From the NCBI RefSeq assembly GCF_008831285.2, contig NC_045139.1:26022412-26082411 (forward strand): a stretch of DNA of 60,000 nucleotides. Reading direction: 5' to 3'. Shown in pieces: positions 24,110-34,745 of this stretch (the first letter of the stretch is position 1; each line of letters opens with the position of its first letter). The notes under the pieces are model-generated. The model ran no database searches. It had not been told where the DNA came from and was given only the letters and a program-made list of their open reading frames with translations. The position numbers and the translations under genes were made by a program. This stretch comes from Nymphaea colorata (Eukaryota > Streptophyta > Magnoliopsida > Nymphaeales > Nymphaeaceae).

Positions 24110-25600
24110 TACGTATATTCCTGAAAATGAATAGGTGTCTAATGAGTTAACGTGTCACTTATGTAGTCCTTCAGCAAGATAATAGAATGATATAAAACAG
24201 CCTAAATCATGTTTGAAACTAAACCCATATGGAAAAACTAAAGGGCAAAAAAAATTCAATCACATTACGTTTTTGTAATTCCAATACCATGACAATGCTC
24301 TCAAAGCCAGATATACAAACATTATTTCATAATAACTATTGCACCAGCAAGGAAAAGCAACAAAATGCAGAATATTCCATCTATGAAGCATGAAATAATC
24401 ACTAGGAAGTTCAATGATTACATGATTGCTTGCATATAGAACTTTAACTTAGATTACTAATGAAGGCACGGTAGACTGAAGCATGATTAAAAGATAACCA
24501 AGGTGACAGAATTTGTATCCACCAAATATTTAGCTAGTAAGACAGAAGACGAGGAAGAGAAAAGAACGTTTAGTAAGTCAATGTCTCCTCTCCATGGACA
24601 CAAAGAGAAAAAGGAAGATCTAGGTAGAGAAACTCCAAGAGCTAATCACGTATCCAATGGTTGGAAGCCCCCAAACTATCCAGAAAAAAAAATGAAACCT
24701 TATTACAGGATAAAAGAGCCAGTTTTGTGTCCCAAATAGTGAAACATATAGGGCCTATTGGTAAAGCCATCGACAGGAGTAACATGAGAAGATCTGAAGC
24801 TCTCCTCTTCACTTGATATTGAGAAAAAAAGAAAGGCAGAAATCTTCACAAAATCCATAATATTCTCAAGAGTACCATAGGGAAGCATCAATTTTTTTTT
24901 CCTTGCCTTGCAATAGCATTCCAATCAGTAAAACAGATGCCCTAACAGTTCCAAACACTAAGGGTCATTTTTTAAAGCACCCAATAAACAGTAATATCGT
25001 AATCATGCACCACAAGAAAATGACAAAACCGGTTCCACCTGCCTGCAGTAACATGCCAGACAGTACGAAACATATTCTACTTACAGTTTAAAGTTTAATC
25101 ACTTTAAACCCTTAAACGGCTAGTATTTTGGATGCACTGACTTATCCAGATAGAGAGGATAAGTAACAAAATTGCATTGGTTCCATAACAGAACGTTCCA
25201 TCTTGTCCCCTTTATCTAGATAAGCAATTAAATCCAAACGCCACCTTCGACAGTAGAACTCCTTAGCCCGAATGTAGACAAGGAGGAAATACCAAGAGAG
25301 ACATAACTGTCCGTCTGGACACACAAACTTATTCACGAAAAATACAACAGGTATCGACCATCCATTGTTAAGATGAAGGAACAGCTTAACATCCAACTTA
25401 GGTCACCGGGAAGTGAAAGTTTGTTAAATTAGAGAACTAATATCGGTTTAAATGCTTCACATTTCGGGTGTAATCTACAGAATTAACTGAACAGAAAATC
25501 TCCACAAGTCAGGCTTTCAAGCTTTATCCGCCTACCGCTTCTCCGTACCACAAGAATGTGAAGTCCGACCACAGCACGGACAAGCAGTAGAAGGAAACAA
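24110..25600 (-). other. Probable 5' UTR intron of the DnaJ gene
   Basis: A strong acceptor (TTTTCAG|GAATATACGT) sits at 24121/24122, eleven bases before the ATG, so transcription must begin farther upstream. 24122 to about 25.6 kb has no recognisable coding region; the short frames at 24503-24739 and 24903-25091 lack family features. The upstream donor was not fixed: candidates are the GTAGGG and GTAGCA words on the minus strand near 25690-25710. Confidence 0.5.
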
Positions 25601-25930
25601 CAGGGCCAATAAAGAGAAAATTGTAAATTCATGTAGAGATAGAAAAGCAACTCCTTTCCCTGAATGAATAGGGCCAAAGGTGGGGAGTGCTACCCCGAAC
25701 ACCCTACCTCCTTCGTCCTCCTTTCCTCCACCTTCTTGCTCTGGAATGGGGAATACACTTCACAGCAAGAAAGAGAGAAAGGGAGAGTTCTTCCTCCTCT
25801 CCACTTAGAAAAGCAGAGATGTATTTGGCAATTGAGAGAGAGAGAAACAGATAGATATATATGAGGATTTGTAGAGGACGGGCCTGCAAACGAAAGGGAG
25901 TGAGAGGAGCAGCAGCAAGGGACAAGATGG
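25600..25930 (-). promoter_or_regulatory. Candidate promoter and first UTR exon of the DnaJ gene
   Basis: On the minus strand ATATATAT at about 25863-25855 could be a TATA box. It is followed by a CT-rich leader (TTTCTCTCTCTCTC near 25845-25830), then GA-rich sequence with no long open frame. TATA followed by a pyrimidine-rich leader is common in plant promoters. The link to the DnaJ gene rests on orientation and the implied 5' UTR intron, and is not proven. Confidence 0.4.
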
Positions 25931-26690
25931 TGCTACTCCTTTCCCCTCTCTTTTCCTCACTTCCAACGCTATTGATAAGGGAACCCTCCCTTCTCCTCCT
26001 TGAGCACGATCGGTCAGTCGGTCAGGTCCTTCCCTTTAATACGGCCAATCTTTATCTGATCTTCCTCGACCCGAAGGTCTCCTGTTCGGACGTCCCCACA
26101 AGCCGCAACTTCCTTTTGAATAAATACTTAAAACGGTTCGTCAGAATTTGCAAATTACAAACTTTAGTTTATAAAAACAAATATTAAAATATACTGAAGC
26201 ACTTTACCTTAATAAAAAATTAATTTCTAAAAAATCGCACAATCAGGTCTTTTAAGTTGATTTCTTAACTATTTAACGGTTCTCATGTACCCTTTCTTTT
26301 CTTTTTTTGTTTTTACAAGCATGTTGACAAGAAAGAGTAAATCGTGAAATATTTGACGAAAAAATTTATAAGTGATAAGATAGTCTTTATATATATATAT
26401 ATATCGATGTTTCATATTTATGAAACGCGTTTGACAATTTTTTTTTATAAAATTAAGCTAGTTATTGGTAATTTTATTTGTAAATATATTAAAAATTGTG
26501 CCGCTATTTGTAATCTTCTCATAATCGTTGCAGAATTACTGACCTGAGTTGGAAATTTCTTGTTGAGAAACACCGTTTCAATAATTTTCATTCCTTAATA
26601 AGATATAAGTGTATATATACAAACAAATATTTAATAACATTTATATGCAAATATAGAAAAAAATTGGGGCTGGTGTTTACATTCGCCAAC
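25931..26690. other. Intergenic AT-rich stretch
   Basis: I see no gene or recognisable element. A short AT microsatellite lies at 26390-26404. 26200-26690 is almost entirely A/T-rich low-complexity sequence. Confidence 0.4.
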
Positions 26691-26694
26691 AAGT

Positions 26695-26800
26695 AGGATC
26701 CTTGTCTTGTTTTTCAAATTTATTCCTCATTCCGCCAAACACTGGATCGTAATCTCAAATTTTTAACCAAAAATCAAGATTGTAATCCATGGATTTCGGT
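26695..26800. repeat. Dispersed foldback repeat, copy 1
   Basis: GGATCGTAATCTCAAATTTTT (from about 26745) is followed after 8 bases by an inverted AAAAATCAAGATTGTAATCC. The left flank reads GGATCCTTGTCTTG and TTTTTCAAATTT. The reverse complement of 33208-33300 matches both hairpin and flank, so this is a dispersed MITE-like family with two copies here in opposite orientation. Confidence 0.65.
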
Positions 26801-27137
26801 TTACTTGAGAGAAATCCCAGAAAAAAAAAAAATTGCACCTTAGGGCATCGTCTTCCCCCTCAACTGATCACCTTTTTGGAGGTGGTGGCCAGCATCGTCG
26901 GGTGGGTGTGCTGTAGGTGGAGGTTCGTTTGGGACAGACCTGCCTTCGCCAGGAAAAGGGCAAAGGTGAGGAGGGTCGAATTAAATTTTCTAAATTTTGA
27001 CACGAACCGAAATATCATTTTTCAAAATGTTTATACAAGACAAGTGAAATTTTCTAAATTTTTTACATATAAATTTTAAAAAAATTGAGGTGGGGCCAGG
27101 GCCCATGCGGCCCCCTTGGCTCCACTCATGGGGCGAA
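26801..27137. other. Low-complexity non-genic stretch
   Basis: No gene is recognised. A single degenerate unit resembling the 30-bp repeat downstream (GGGTGGGTGTGCTGTAGG) lies at 26899-26916, suggesting that the tandem array was once longer or that this is a separate relic. Confidence 0.4.
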
Positions 27138-27226
27138 GGTTCGTCGAGTGGGTGTGCAGCGGGAATAGGTTCGTCGAGTGGGTGTGCAGCAGGAATAGGT
27201 TCGTCGAGTGGGGGTGCAGCAGGCAA
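27138..27226. repeat. 30-bp minisatellite, three units
   Basis: Units at 27138-27167 and 27168-27197 and a partial unit from 27198 share GGTTCGTCGAGTGGGTGTGC and then AGC.GGAATA. They are nearly identical. Because 30 is divisible by 3, reading frames stay open on both strands and give periodic peptides (RFVEWVCS on plus). I treat these as by-products of the repeat. Confidence 0.9.
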
Positions 27227-27363
27227 TGTGCCGACTCTTTCTATTTTGGAAGACACTCCCTGTCTTTAACAAAAGGATCTCCAGCAACAACCTACATCTC
27301 TCTAGTGGCGTAGCTAGAAAAATTGGCTGGAGGGGCACTCGTTTAAAAATACTCATATCTGGT

Positions 27364-27367
<4 letters not shown>

Positions 27368-27423
<56 letters not shown>

Positions 27424-27480
27424 AATGTTTAAAGATGCTCATTTAAAAATAAAAAAAATAAGAGACTGGACAGTTGGCTA
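27368..27480. repeat. (AT)n microsatellite with conserved A-rich flank, copy 2
   Basis: An AT tract of about 26 units (27368-27420) is followed by GTTTAAAGATGCTCATTTAAA, A-rich sequence and GAGACTGGACAG, matching the flank at 20-75. The left side reads GGCGTAGCTAGAAAAATTGG, a common motif of plant dispersed repeats. The AT tract was probably carried by, or grew inside, the repeat. Confidence 0.7.
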
Positions 27481-27649
27481 CACCAGTCACCATGTGGTTC
27501 TGCCATTGCTTCTCTCCAATGCCTATCTCCCTCTCTTCATGAACCCATCAGCAAGTTAGCAACCCTTGTTCTTTCTCCAACCACCCGACAAATTAGTGAG
27601 TTTCATATTGTGACTTCTATGTCTTTCTTTGCTGATGGGCTGTCTGTGG

Positions 27650-28126
27650 TAGGGGTGAGCACAAGCCGAGTCGAGCTCGAGTCTAGTCAGCTCGAACTCG
27701 ACTCGATTAATGAAATCTTGAGCTCGACTCGGCTCGAGATCGAGAATTGCTCGACGGAAGTAGATCGAGCCCGACTCGGCAGTTACATTTTGAGCTCAAA
27801 CTCGAATTGATTAAGGCTTGACAAACTCCTTAGAAAAGAATTGATATTCATCGTTACGTGTTGAGCTCGAGCTCGACTCGATTAAGGCTCGACAAACTCG
27901 GAAACTCGTTTGAATATATTGACTTGATTAAGGCTCGACAAACTGGATTAAGGCTCGAGCTTGACTCAGCAGTTATGTGTTGAGATCGAACTCAACTTGA
28001 TTATTTGAACAAGTCGACTCAAGAACTCGAACTCGACTTGTTAAGCAAATGACTCAGCTCGAACTTGTTCACAAGCTGAGCTTTAATGAATTTAGTTTGA
28101 GCAGCTGGACTCGTTGTTCACCCCTA
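27650..28126. mobile_element. Non-autonomous hAT MITE, 477 bp
   Basis: The ends are inverted repeats: TAGGGGTGAGCA at 27650-27661 and the complement of TAGGGGTGAACA at 28115-28126 (11 of 12). Flanking octamers GTCTGTGG (27642-27649) and ATCAGTGG (28127-28134) agree at 6 of 8, as expected for an old hAT target duplication. The interior is filled with CTCGA, GAGCTCGA and ATTAAGGCTCGACAAACT repeats on both strands, so it folds extensively. It has no coding capacity. Its termini resemble those of the large hAT at 33640 (TAGGGCTGGGCA). Confidence 0.75.
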
Positions 28127-28564
28127 ATCAGTGGGCAGCTATTCCTCTTTTTCTCTTATCGTCTTCCACCTCAATTGATCGCCTTCCTCTTTTGCAAAAT
28201 GTAATGTTAAAGTGTTCTCTAAAGACAAAGTGGAGTCAACACCAAATAATTTCCGTTGATTTTCATCTCTGAATCGGGTTCCTTTTTGTTGTAATGTAAG
28301 AATTTGATGCTTGCTTTCCCTTTAAAGAAAAAATGACTTAAATCTTTGTCTTGTAAAATTAAGGTGTTTTTTTTGTGCCATTTTGTTTTCTTTGTTCTTT
28401 CTATTTCTCCATTTGTAATTCAAGATCTTCATTCGAGTTATAGGATCTGATGTTTTGTCAAATCGTTATCTTATGTTATGCATGTAATGTAAGAATTTGA
28501 TGGTTGCTTCCCCATTCATTTTGATTCACTTGTTCTTTGTATTTCTATTTTTCCTTAATGCAGA

Positions 28565-28765
28565 CAAACACTAGACAAAAATCCAGTGTATTCCAATCCA
28601 CGTCTTACAGACACGCCTCCATTTTGGAATGGGAATGCAAATCTCCATTCGACTAATTCCAGTCTTGAAATTATGGGCATCATCCTAGGATTTCAATCCT
28701 AATGCTGCCAAACACTACTTGGATTAAAATCCTGAGATAAAAATCTCAGGATTTAATCCTCGAAT
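28565..28765. repeat. MITE-like foldback sequence
   Basis: GGATTAAAATCCTGAGAT (28721-28738) and ATCTCAGGATTTAATCC (28743-28759) are inverted repeats differing by one deleted base, with a 4-base loop. Two copies of the word AAACACTA (28566 and 28710) flank a stretch of ATTCCAATCC-type words. The outer ends were not defined. Confidence 0.5.
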
Positions 28766-28974
28766 CTAGATAATGTGGATGTTCATCCCAAGTCAAAAAA
28801 TAGGTAATGTTTGTTTAATCTATTGGATGTGTATTCAGTTTGTTGAAAATCTTTAAAAAAAAAATGGACTGTTGTTAAAGTTGTTATTTAACAACTTTGG
28901 TAATTCATTTTTGTCATTGATTTGCTGTAGAGCAAAAATCAAAAGTCGTTAAAGTTCATACCTTTATTGCTTGG

Positions 28975-29490
28975 ATGTCACTTCTCTTGGGTTTTGTTAA
29001 GTTGAATGTTAATGTGGCTGCTAAAACAAATCCAGGTGACTTAGCAGCTGGTGGTTTATTTCACAATGATAATGGAGAACAGTTATTTCGCTTCACTTGT
29101 TGTGCGGGTTATGGTCGTATAATTAAGGCTAAACTTATTGCTATTTTTCATGGTTTGAAATTAGCTTGGGAACGTGACTTTCATAAAGTTATTGTTGAAT
29201 CAGATTCCTTGATAGTTGTGAATAAAGTTATAAATGAAGTGCAGCCTCGTGACCCTTTATTCCAGATAGTGAGCAGTAATGAATTAATGGGACGAGATTG
29301 GGAGTGCCTTATGTCATACGTATAGAGAAGCTAATATGTGTGCTGATGTTATTACCTCATAGGCCTTTCAAGGATCCTTTGGAGTGACTGCATTAGTTGA
29401 TTGATGATGATCTGATTGATGTAGCTTGACTTTGTGTTGTAGTTAATGTCGTTCTAAACTGCTCCTATGTACCCAAAAAACAAACAAACA
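28975..29490 (+). pseudogene. LINE-derived RNase H fragment with A-rich tail
   Basis: The 116-residue frame at 28975-29325 is an RNase H-like (RVT_3) domain of the kind at the end of plant LINE ORF2: LGFVKLNVNVAAKTNPGDLA, then GRIIKAKLIAIFHGLKLAWE and KVIVESDSLIVVNKVINE. Two catalytic acids are lost: the first Asp is Asn (family KLNVDGA) and the Glu is Lys (family KAEL). VESDS is kept. After a frameshift, YREANMCADVI is legible at about 29312-29345. The sequence ends GCTCCTATGTACCCAAAAAAC with an (A/C)-rich tail at 29472-29493, as in a 5'-truncated LINE insertion. A domesticated RNase H-like gene is less likely given the lost residues. Confidence 0.75.
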
Positions 29491-29641
29491 AAAAATCGGC
29501 AACCAATGGTGTTATCAAGCAATTTAAAACAACTATAATCATTGTAAGTTTGTTTTAGCGTTAAAAAGCGAGAAAATTTGGATTTTTGTGGTTTTCTTTT
29601 GGTTGCTTGATGGCGAGTGAGGAGCTGATACGTGCCTAATT

Positions 29642-30241
29642 TTGGCACTATCGAGGACTGCCGAAGGCCTGGCCAAGAGCACTAGAGCAGAGCCGACCAG
29701 CGGCATGAGTTGCAGCTGGGCATGCCGATTACCACTTGACAGGCCTATGTCCTCTGTATCTTGTGAGGTTAACCTCGACGTGGAACGCAGAGAGCAGCAA
29801 GCTGCGGCACTATGCGCGGCTGAGGAAGGGCGCAAGCCAAAGAAGCGACCTGTGGGGTCGGCCGATAGCACCTATGTGCGTAGAGCCAAGCGCATGCGAG
29901 TGGGTGGGACCACACGACACCTTGACATGGTTCAGGGTTCAACAATTGTAGTTGCATCGGACATTACTCATATGGATGTAGTGGGAGGAGCGGGTGGAGT
30001 AGCTAAGGTAACAAAGGGTAAGACAGGGCTTGAGCTGAGTTCAGAGATTGACAGAGATCAGGGCAGTGGACCAGGACCCGATTTAGGCCAGACCAAAGTC
30101 AATGTCAGATCTTTAACCAGAGCTACAAAGCAGCATAGGGCAGACCTAGGCAAGTTCCCCTTGGCTGGACTAAGCTCACTCACGCTTGGACAGTCATGCC
30201 CCTTCTCTTCAACAGACGAGCTTGGAACCCACAAGGTCTGA
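29642..30241 (+). other. Unassigned 199-codon open frame
   Basis: This open frame is longer than most background frames here and locally GC-richer. The predicted peptide is Arg/Lys-, Gly- and Ser-rich (for example EEGRKPKKRPVGSAD, RRAKRMRVGGTTR) with no domain that I recognise. It begins beside GATACGTGCCTAATTTTGGC, a phrase that looks like an LTR start, and is followed by an LTR-like promoter at 30.4 kb. It may be chance coding within a repeat, or gag-like sequence. I would not call it a gene. Confidence 0.25.
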
Positions 30242-30249
30242 ATCCATGA

Positions 30250-32340
30250 AGAGAGCGAGTGCAACCAGATCCAATCCAAGCACCCATTTACTTATGTTTA
30301 TTTACTCTTTTGTACTGTCTCAGTTTGAGACGTTGTTAGGATCATTTTGCATAAGCTCTTGTACCGTCTTGGGTTAGAAGTAAGTGAACCGAGACACTCT
30401 CTCTTGTATATAAACTCAATGGCGAGAAACCCTAGGCATCTTATGCATAATGAAATGAAAAGTTAGAGTTGTTTTCTCTCTCCTACCCGTGTGGGTCTCT
30501 CTTGCACTTGTCCTCAACCGGCGACGGCCAGAAAACTCTTTTCCAACCTTCATTGCCGGTGATGGCTGGTTTGTCTTTTTCAACCTCATGACCTCCTCCA
30601 TCTCAGCCTCTTCTCTCTAGTAAAGTCCCACCTTCCACGGCCGTTTAGAGATACATACTAAAGATCTCAAGAAGAAACTTATGGGAAGCCTCTTGATACC
30701 TTCATCTTACGATTCACAACCCTAACTGGCAAGCAACGAGGATTACAGTGCATTCCTCCTCAACCACACGGAGGTTTAGAGGCCAGATCTTCTATGGGGA
30801 GGTCTATAGTCAAAGAGAATGCCCGTGAATCTGGTGTTTGCCTTCTCCAACATCAAAATGACCCTCTTCCAACAGCTTAGGTGAACTATTGATTATCATT
30901 CAGTACTTCCCTAAACCCTAGAAGCGGATTTACATTTTAGGCAAGAAGAAATCGGAGATCTCCGCCGCAAGAACCAAGTTCGGATGCGGTCGAGCGCTCC
31001 GATTGACATACAGAAATATCTGTCTGTTCAAATGGCAAGATCTGAAGATCTACTGAGAGTTAAAGGACATGTCATATACCGTCGGAATCGTCTCGGCATC
31101 CTCTACAACATACCCAAATTTCATTGCGATCTATAGTTGTTTGGTTAGTCAAATTGAATGAGAAACAAAACAATTTCTGCGGCAGTGACTCTGCCGTATT
31201 TGGCGGTAGACTTCTGTTCTTTGATCTGGATCTAGTGATTCCCTGAGAACTTTAACGCGTATAATACACCGTTGGAATCGTCTTGAGGTCAGCTATCACA
31301 TACTCAATAGACCTTCCATAACTGCCACCTCCTTTCCTCATGTCATCCCTTTCCATAACGGACTACCTCCTACTTTCCTTCCTCGTCATACCTAGCAGCC
31401 GCACCACCTCAACTAGCCGTTGCCAAGTGTGACTCTCCAAACTTAAGGGCAGATAGCCACTTGTGTGACAAACCCTAACCCTAGTCTCTTCCTTCCTAAA
31501 CAGCCCTTGACCTAGTCCGAACCTACCATTGGACCTTGACCAAACCCATCCACTTCGCCTCACCCGAACCTACCTCCACCGAACCCAACCAAGTGCAACC
31601 CGACCTAGCCTTACCCCCTACCCCAGACTCAACCTAGCCTACCTATCCACCCAGGCACCTCTTCTACGAGGCCAAGCAAGGAGCTTCGATTACTTGGGCA
31701 TCAACTAGCACCAGCCCTTCGGCTATCTCTCTATCGTGGCAAGGTGTGCCGCATTGCCGGAGGGCATCATCCCGCGAGCCACAACCACCTTCGGCAGGAG
31801 AATACCTCTTCCTCGGCCAAGAGGGCTGAGCCTCTCCATTCAGGTTGCTGCAATACCCGAGGGTTGGTCTTCACCTCGGGTCATCGTGCGGATTTAGCCA
31901 AGCATAGCCTTGGCCGGTGATTTCTCAACCCCTTTTAGTCATGTGGATTGGGTGTTACTTGCATGATTTGCTTTTGAGCCCGGCTACAGCCTTTGCCCTA
32001 TCTTGCGGTACTTCTAAGGCTCAAGAGGCGATGACACGATTGCGGGGGCAGCAGCCTACCTAGTGGGATTGGGTGTGGTTTGGCCACATCTTAGGCATGT
32101 ATGGCAAGATTGTTTGATGCATGTGGATGAATGTTGAGTGAGATGCGAGTGATTCTTGTGTATCGATCACGTTTGTAAAAGCCTCTCATACCCTATTAGT
32201 GCTGTAGTAGGCAAGACTTTTTTGGGTAACCTCACTTGTATCCACTACTTATTGAGTTTTTGACCTGGGGTTCTTATCCGGTCAAGATTTGAAATTGTAA
32301 ATAACTTGTTTTAGTTTTGTTTTGACAGCTTCTCCGAGAG
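30250..32340 (+). other. LTR-like region of an unidentified retroelement
   Basis: TTGTATATAAACTC at about 30402-30415 looks like a TATA region followed by a CT-rich leader (TTTTCTCTCTCCTACCC at 30471-30487), as in LTR promoters. The right part ends TTTGTTTTGACA near 32329, followed by AACATTTGGCAGCGG at 32347-32361. That could be a primer binding site of the TTTGGCGCC type used by Athila/Tat elements, though with changes. No gag-pol follows. A partial 36-bp match between 29590-29625 and 32525-32560 brackets the region. Boundaries and family are unresolved. Confidence 0.3.
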
Positions 32341-33200
32341 ATCTTGGGAGAGGATCAACATTTGGCAGCGGTTTTTGGTCGACACCGGGTCTGGTCCTAT
32401 CAGGAGCAGCCACTGCTCTCGCTCCTTGTCCATTCCATCAGCTAATGCATGCTCTCTCTCTTTCTCTCTACAATACGCTTTTGCCTCCTTCCTTCCTCTC
32501 TGTTGTCAACCTTCAGAATTTGGGGGTTTTCTTTTGGTTACTCTACTACCAGTGAGGAACAAAGGAAGGAGCAAATGAGAAGTGACGAAATCCCCATCTT
32601 CAATCAGCCACTCCCCACCAGCAATATATGTTGCCAAACACCAAAACTGGTGCTTCTGTTTTGCTTCGCTATTTCAGAAAAAGGGCTATGCAGGAGCAGC
32701 CCCCTCAAGCTGATTTCTATTCAAACAAGGCTATGGAGCCCCCTTCTCAGTTTGCATTGACCATGGCCAGTACAAGCAAGAAGCAAGAGAGAAAGGGATG
32801 GTTGTATCAGGAGAAGGAGGTGGTCATACGTGGGTCATTTGCCATGGGGGAGAAGGAAGCGGAAACTGATAGTCCGCCGACTTCAGTGGGAGCAAAGGAA
32901 GTGTGCAGGAAAAGAGCAACAGGGAGGGAGGATTGGGCGTTGGTAGGGAAAGGAGAGGTGGTCTTCAAGAACCCTAACGAGTCGATGTGGTCTTCAAGAC
33001 TTCAATCGGTTGAACAAACCTGGCTGCAACGAGCAAGGAGAATCTTCAATGGCTGAGTGAACTGGCTGGCGAGCAGGAGAGTTCTCAATGGGCTGCGCAG
33101 CAAATGGCGACAAGTGAAGAGGAGGGGTGAGCCAGCAGCGGTGGAAGAAGATGAAAAGAGAAAGAAGAGCCCTAACAGATAGAAAAGTTTTTCAAGGATT
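32341..33200. other. Unclassified stretch with short open frames
   Basis: Frames at 32628-33056 and others overlap and show no family features. The peptide from 32628 is Lys/Glu-rich and not recognisable. It could be leader sequence of the LTR-like element to its left. Confidence 0.3.
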
Positions 33201-33207
33201 TCGGTCG

Positions 33208-33300
33208 CACCCCATGGATCATAATCTCATATTTTGGTTGAAAATTTGGGATTATGATCCAGTGTCAAAATTTGAAAATCAGGACAATGATCCCACTTGT
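33208..33300. repeat. Dispersed foldback repeat, copy 2
   Basis: GGATCATAATCTCATATTTT (33214-33233) pairs with the inverted AAAATTTGGGATTATGATCC (33241-33260), 17 of 20. The right flank TTTGAAAATCAGGACAATGATCC matches the complement of the copy at 26.7 kb. The two copies lie in opposite orientation. Confidence 0.65.
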
Positions 33301-33639
33301 ACAGTAAAATCCTAGCCCTCCAAGCACCTTAATACCTAAGCAAGTAGGTTACACGTTAGGCCCCTAATATGTGATAGCAGCTTAGGAATTTAAAATGATA
33401 AAAAGCCCTATCATGATAAACCAGAGGTTCCTTTTTTTTATAGACAAAAGTGGAATTCAAAAAATTGTCTTTTATAAGAAAGTAAAAAAAAAACTCCTCT
33501 AGCAACATGCTAGAACACTAATTCTCTAGTTAGCCACTAACATGGAACCAATCTTTCTCTTAAGAGGATACTAAAATAAATGTAAGCAAAAGAATGAATT
33601 TGATCTTGACCTCCTGTATGTATGTAAATCACAAACAAC

Positions 33640-33872
33640 TAGGGCTGGGCATCGGGCCGGGCCGGCCCGATAACAATGTAAAAATGAAAGCCCGGCATTA
33701 GAAACGGGCCGGCCCGAGGCCCGGCCCGAGGCCCGGCCCATTTCTAGATGGGCCGGGCCGGGCTTACGTAATATCGGGCCTCGGGCTTCACTTTATGCCC
33801 GAGGCCCGGCCCGGCCCGATTGTTAACGGGCCGGGCGGGTTGGGCCGGGCCTTGAGACGGGCTCGAGAGAAT
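33640..33872. repeat. Right (transposase 3') TIR and subterminal repeats of the hAT element
   Basis: The stretch starts with the TIR and continues as dense GGGCCGGGCC/GGCCCGAGGC words on both strands. Such subterminal arrays are transposase binding regions in Ac-type hAT elements; that role is inferred here. Confidence 0.8.
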
Positions 33873-34505
33873 TTTTCCCAATAAATGCCTGCCACATTTG
33901 CAAGAACCTCAAACGTCAAAAGCTAAACAGATGACAATTTGCTAATAATTGCAGAATTAGCAAAGAGATAATCTCATGCAATCAGTTCATTTATTGCTCC
34001 CATATAACGCAACATGCCATATCAAGTTCTGCAAAACCCTGCATTTCTTTTAATTATAGTCTCAGCATAGACAATAAAAAAATGTATTTGATTTCAGACG
34101 TTTACAAAATTTGCCAACACCAAGTCACCAACGCTGCTCATTTGGTCAACTTCAACTGATTGCAGGTCTGTACCTTGTAGGCTGGTAGGCTATAGTGAGA
34201 ACCTGATTTTCAGGTTAGAAGTGACATATCATTTTTCTAAGCACCAAAACAATACAATAACAGAAAGGAAACATACTGAAATAATTTAGAAAATGGCAAC
34301 AAAGTTGGAAGAACAATATAGGAAAATGAGAGGACAGGAATGAGTATGCTATCTAACTAGAATTCTGAAACAGAAGGAGAAAACAAGGACATCTTGCTGA
34401 GCAAGTTACAGAGCGAAAGACCAATTCAATAAGCTGGAATGAAACATGATAATCACCCAACACTGAACAAGCAGTAAGCATTCAACGAAGCATTCAACAG
34501 TTCAA

Positions 34506-34745
34506 TCTGAATAACCTTCTAAGTTGGAAGAACAAATGAAAATCACTTAATTAGTGGCCTGGTTACATATGTTTCACTAACAAATCTGAATAACCCTCCA
34601 AGGGGTCTATAGACAAAATAAAAATCACTTAATCAGTGGCCTATTTACATGTTTCACTAACAAATCTTATTTACATGTTTCACTGACAAATCTGAATAAC
34701 CCTCTATGTCCACCATGATTGCAATCCTCCTCTATGTCCACCATG
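34506..34745. repeat. Tandem repeat of about 80 bp inside the hAT element
   Basis: Two units (about 34506-34585 and 34586-34664) share TCTGAATAACC, AAAATCACTTAAT.AGTGGCC and CATGTTTCACTAACAAA. A third, partial unit follows, then two copies of CCTCTATGTCCACCATGATTG at 34700-34720 and 34727-34747. All lie downstream of the transposase. Confidence 0.75.

Noticed and set aside
27138-27226. Possible CRISPR-like array
   Set aside because: The units are contiguous with no spacers, and the genome is eukaryotic; it is a minisatellite.
27126-27432. Open frames with (YI)n peptides
   Set aside because: They are translations of the AT microsatellite and 30-bp repeat.
29642-30241. Candidate new gene of 199 codons
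   Set aside because: No homology that I recognise, and it sits inside an LTR-like repeat block. I list it only as unassigned.
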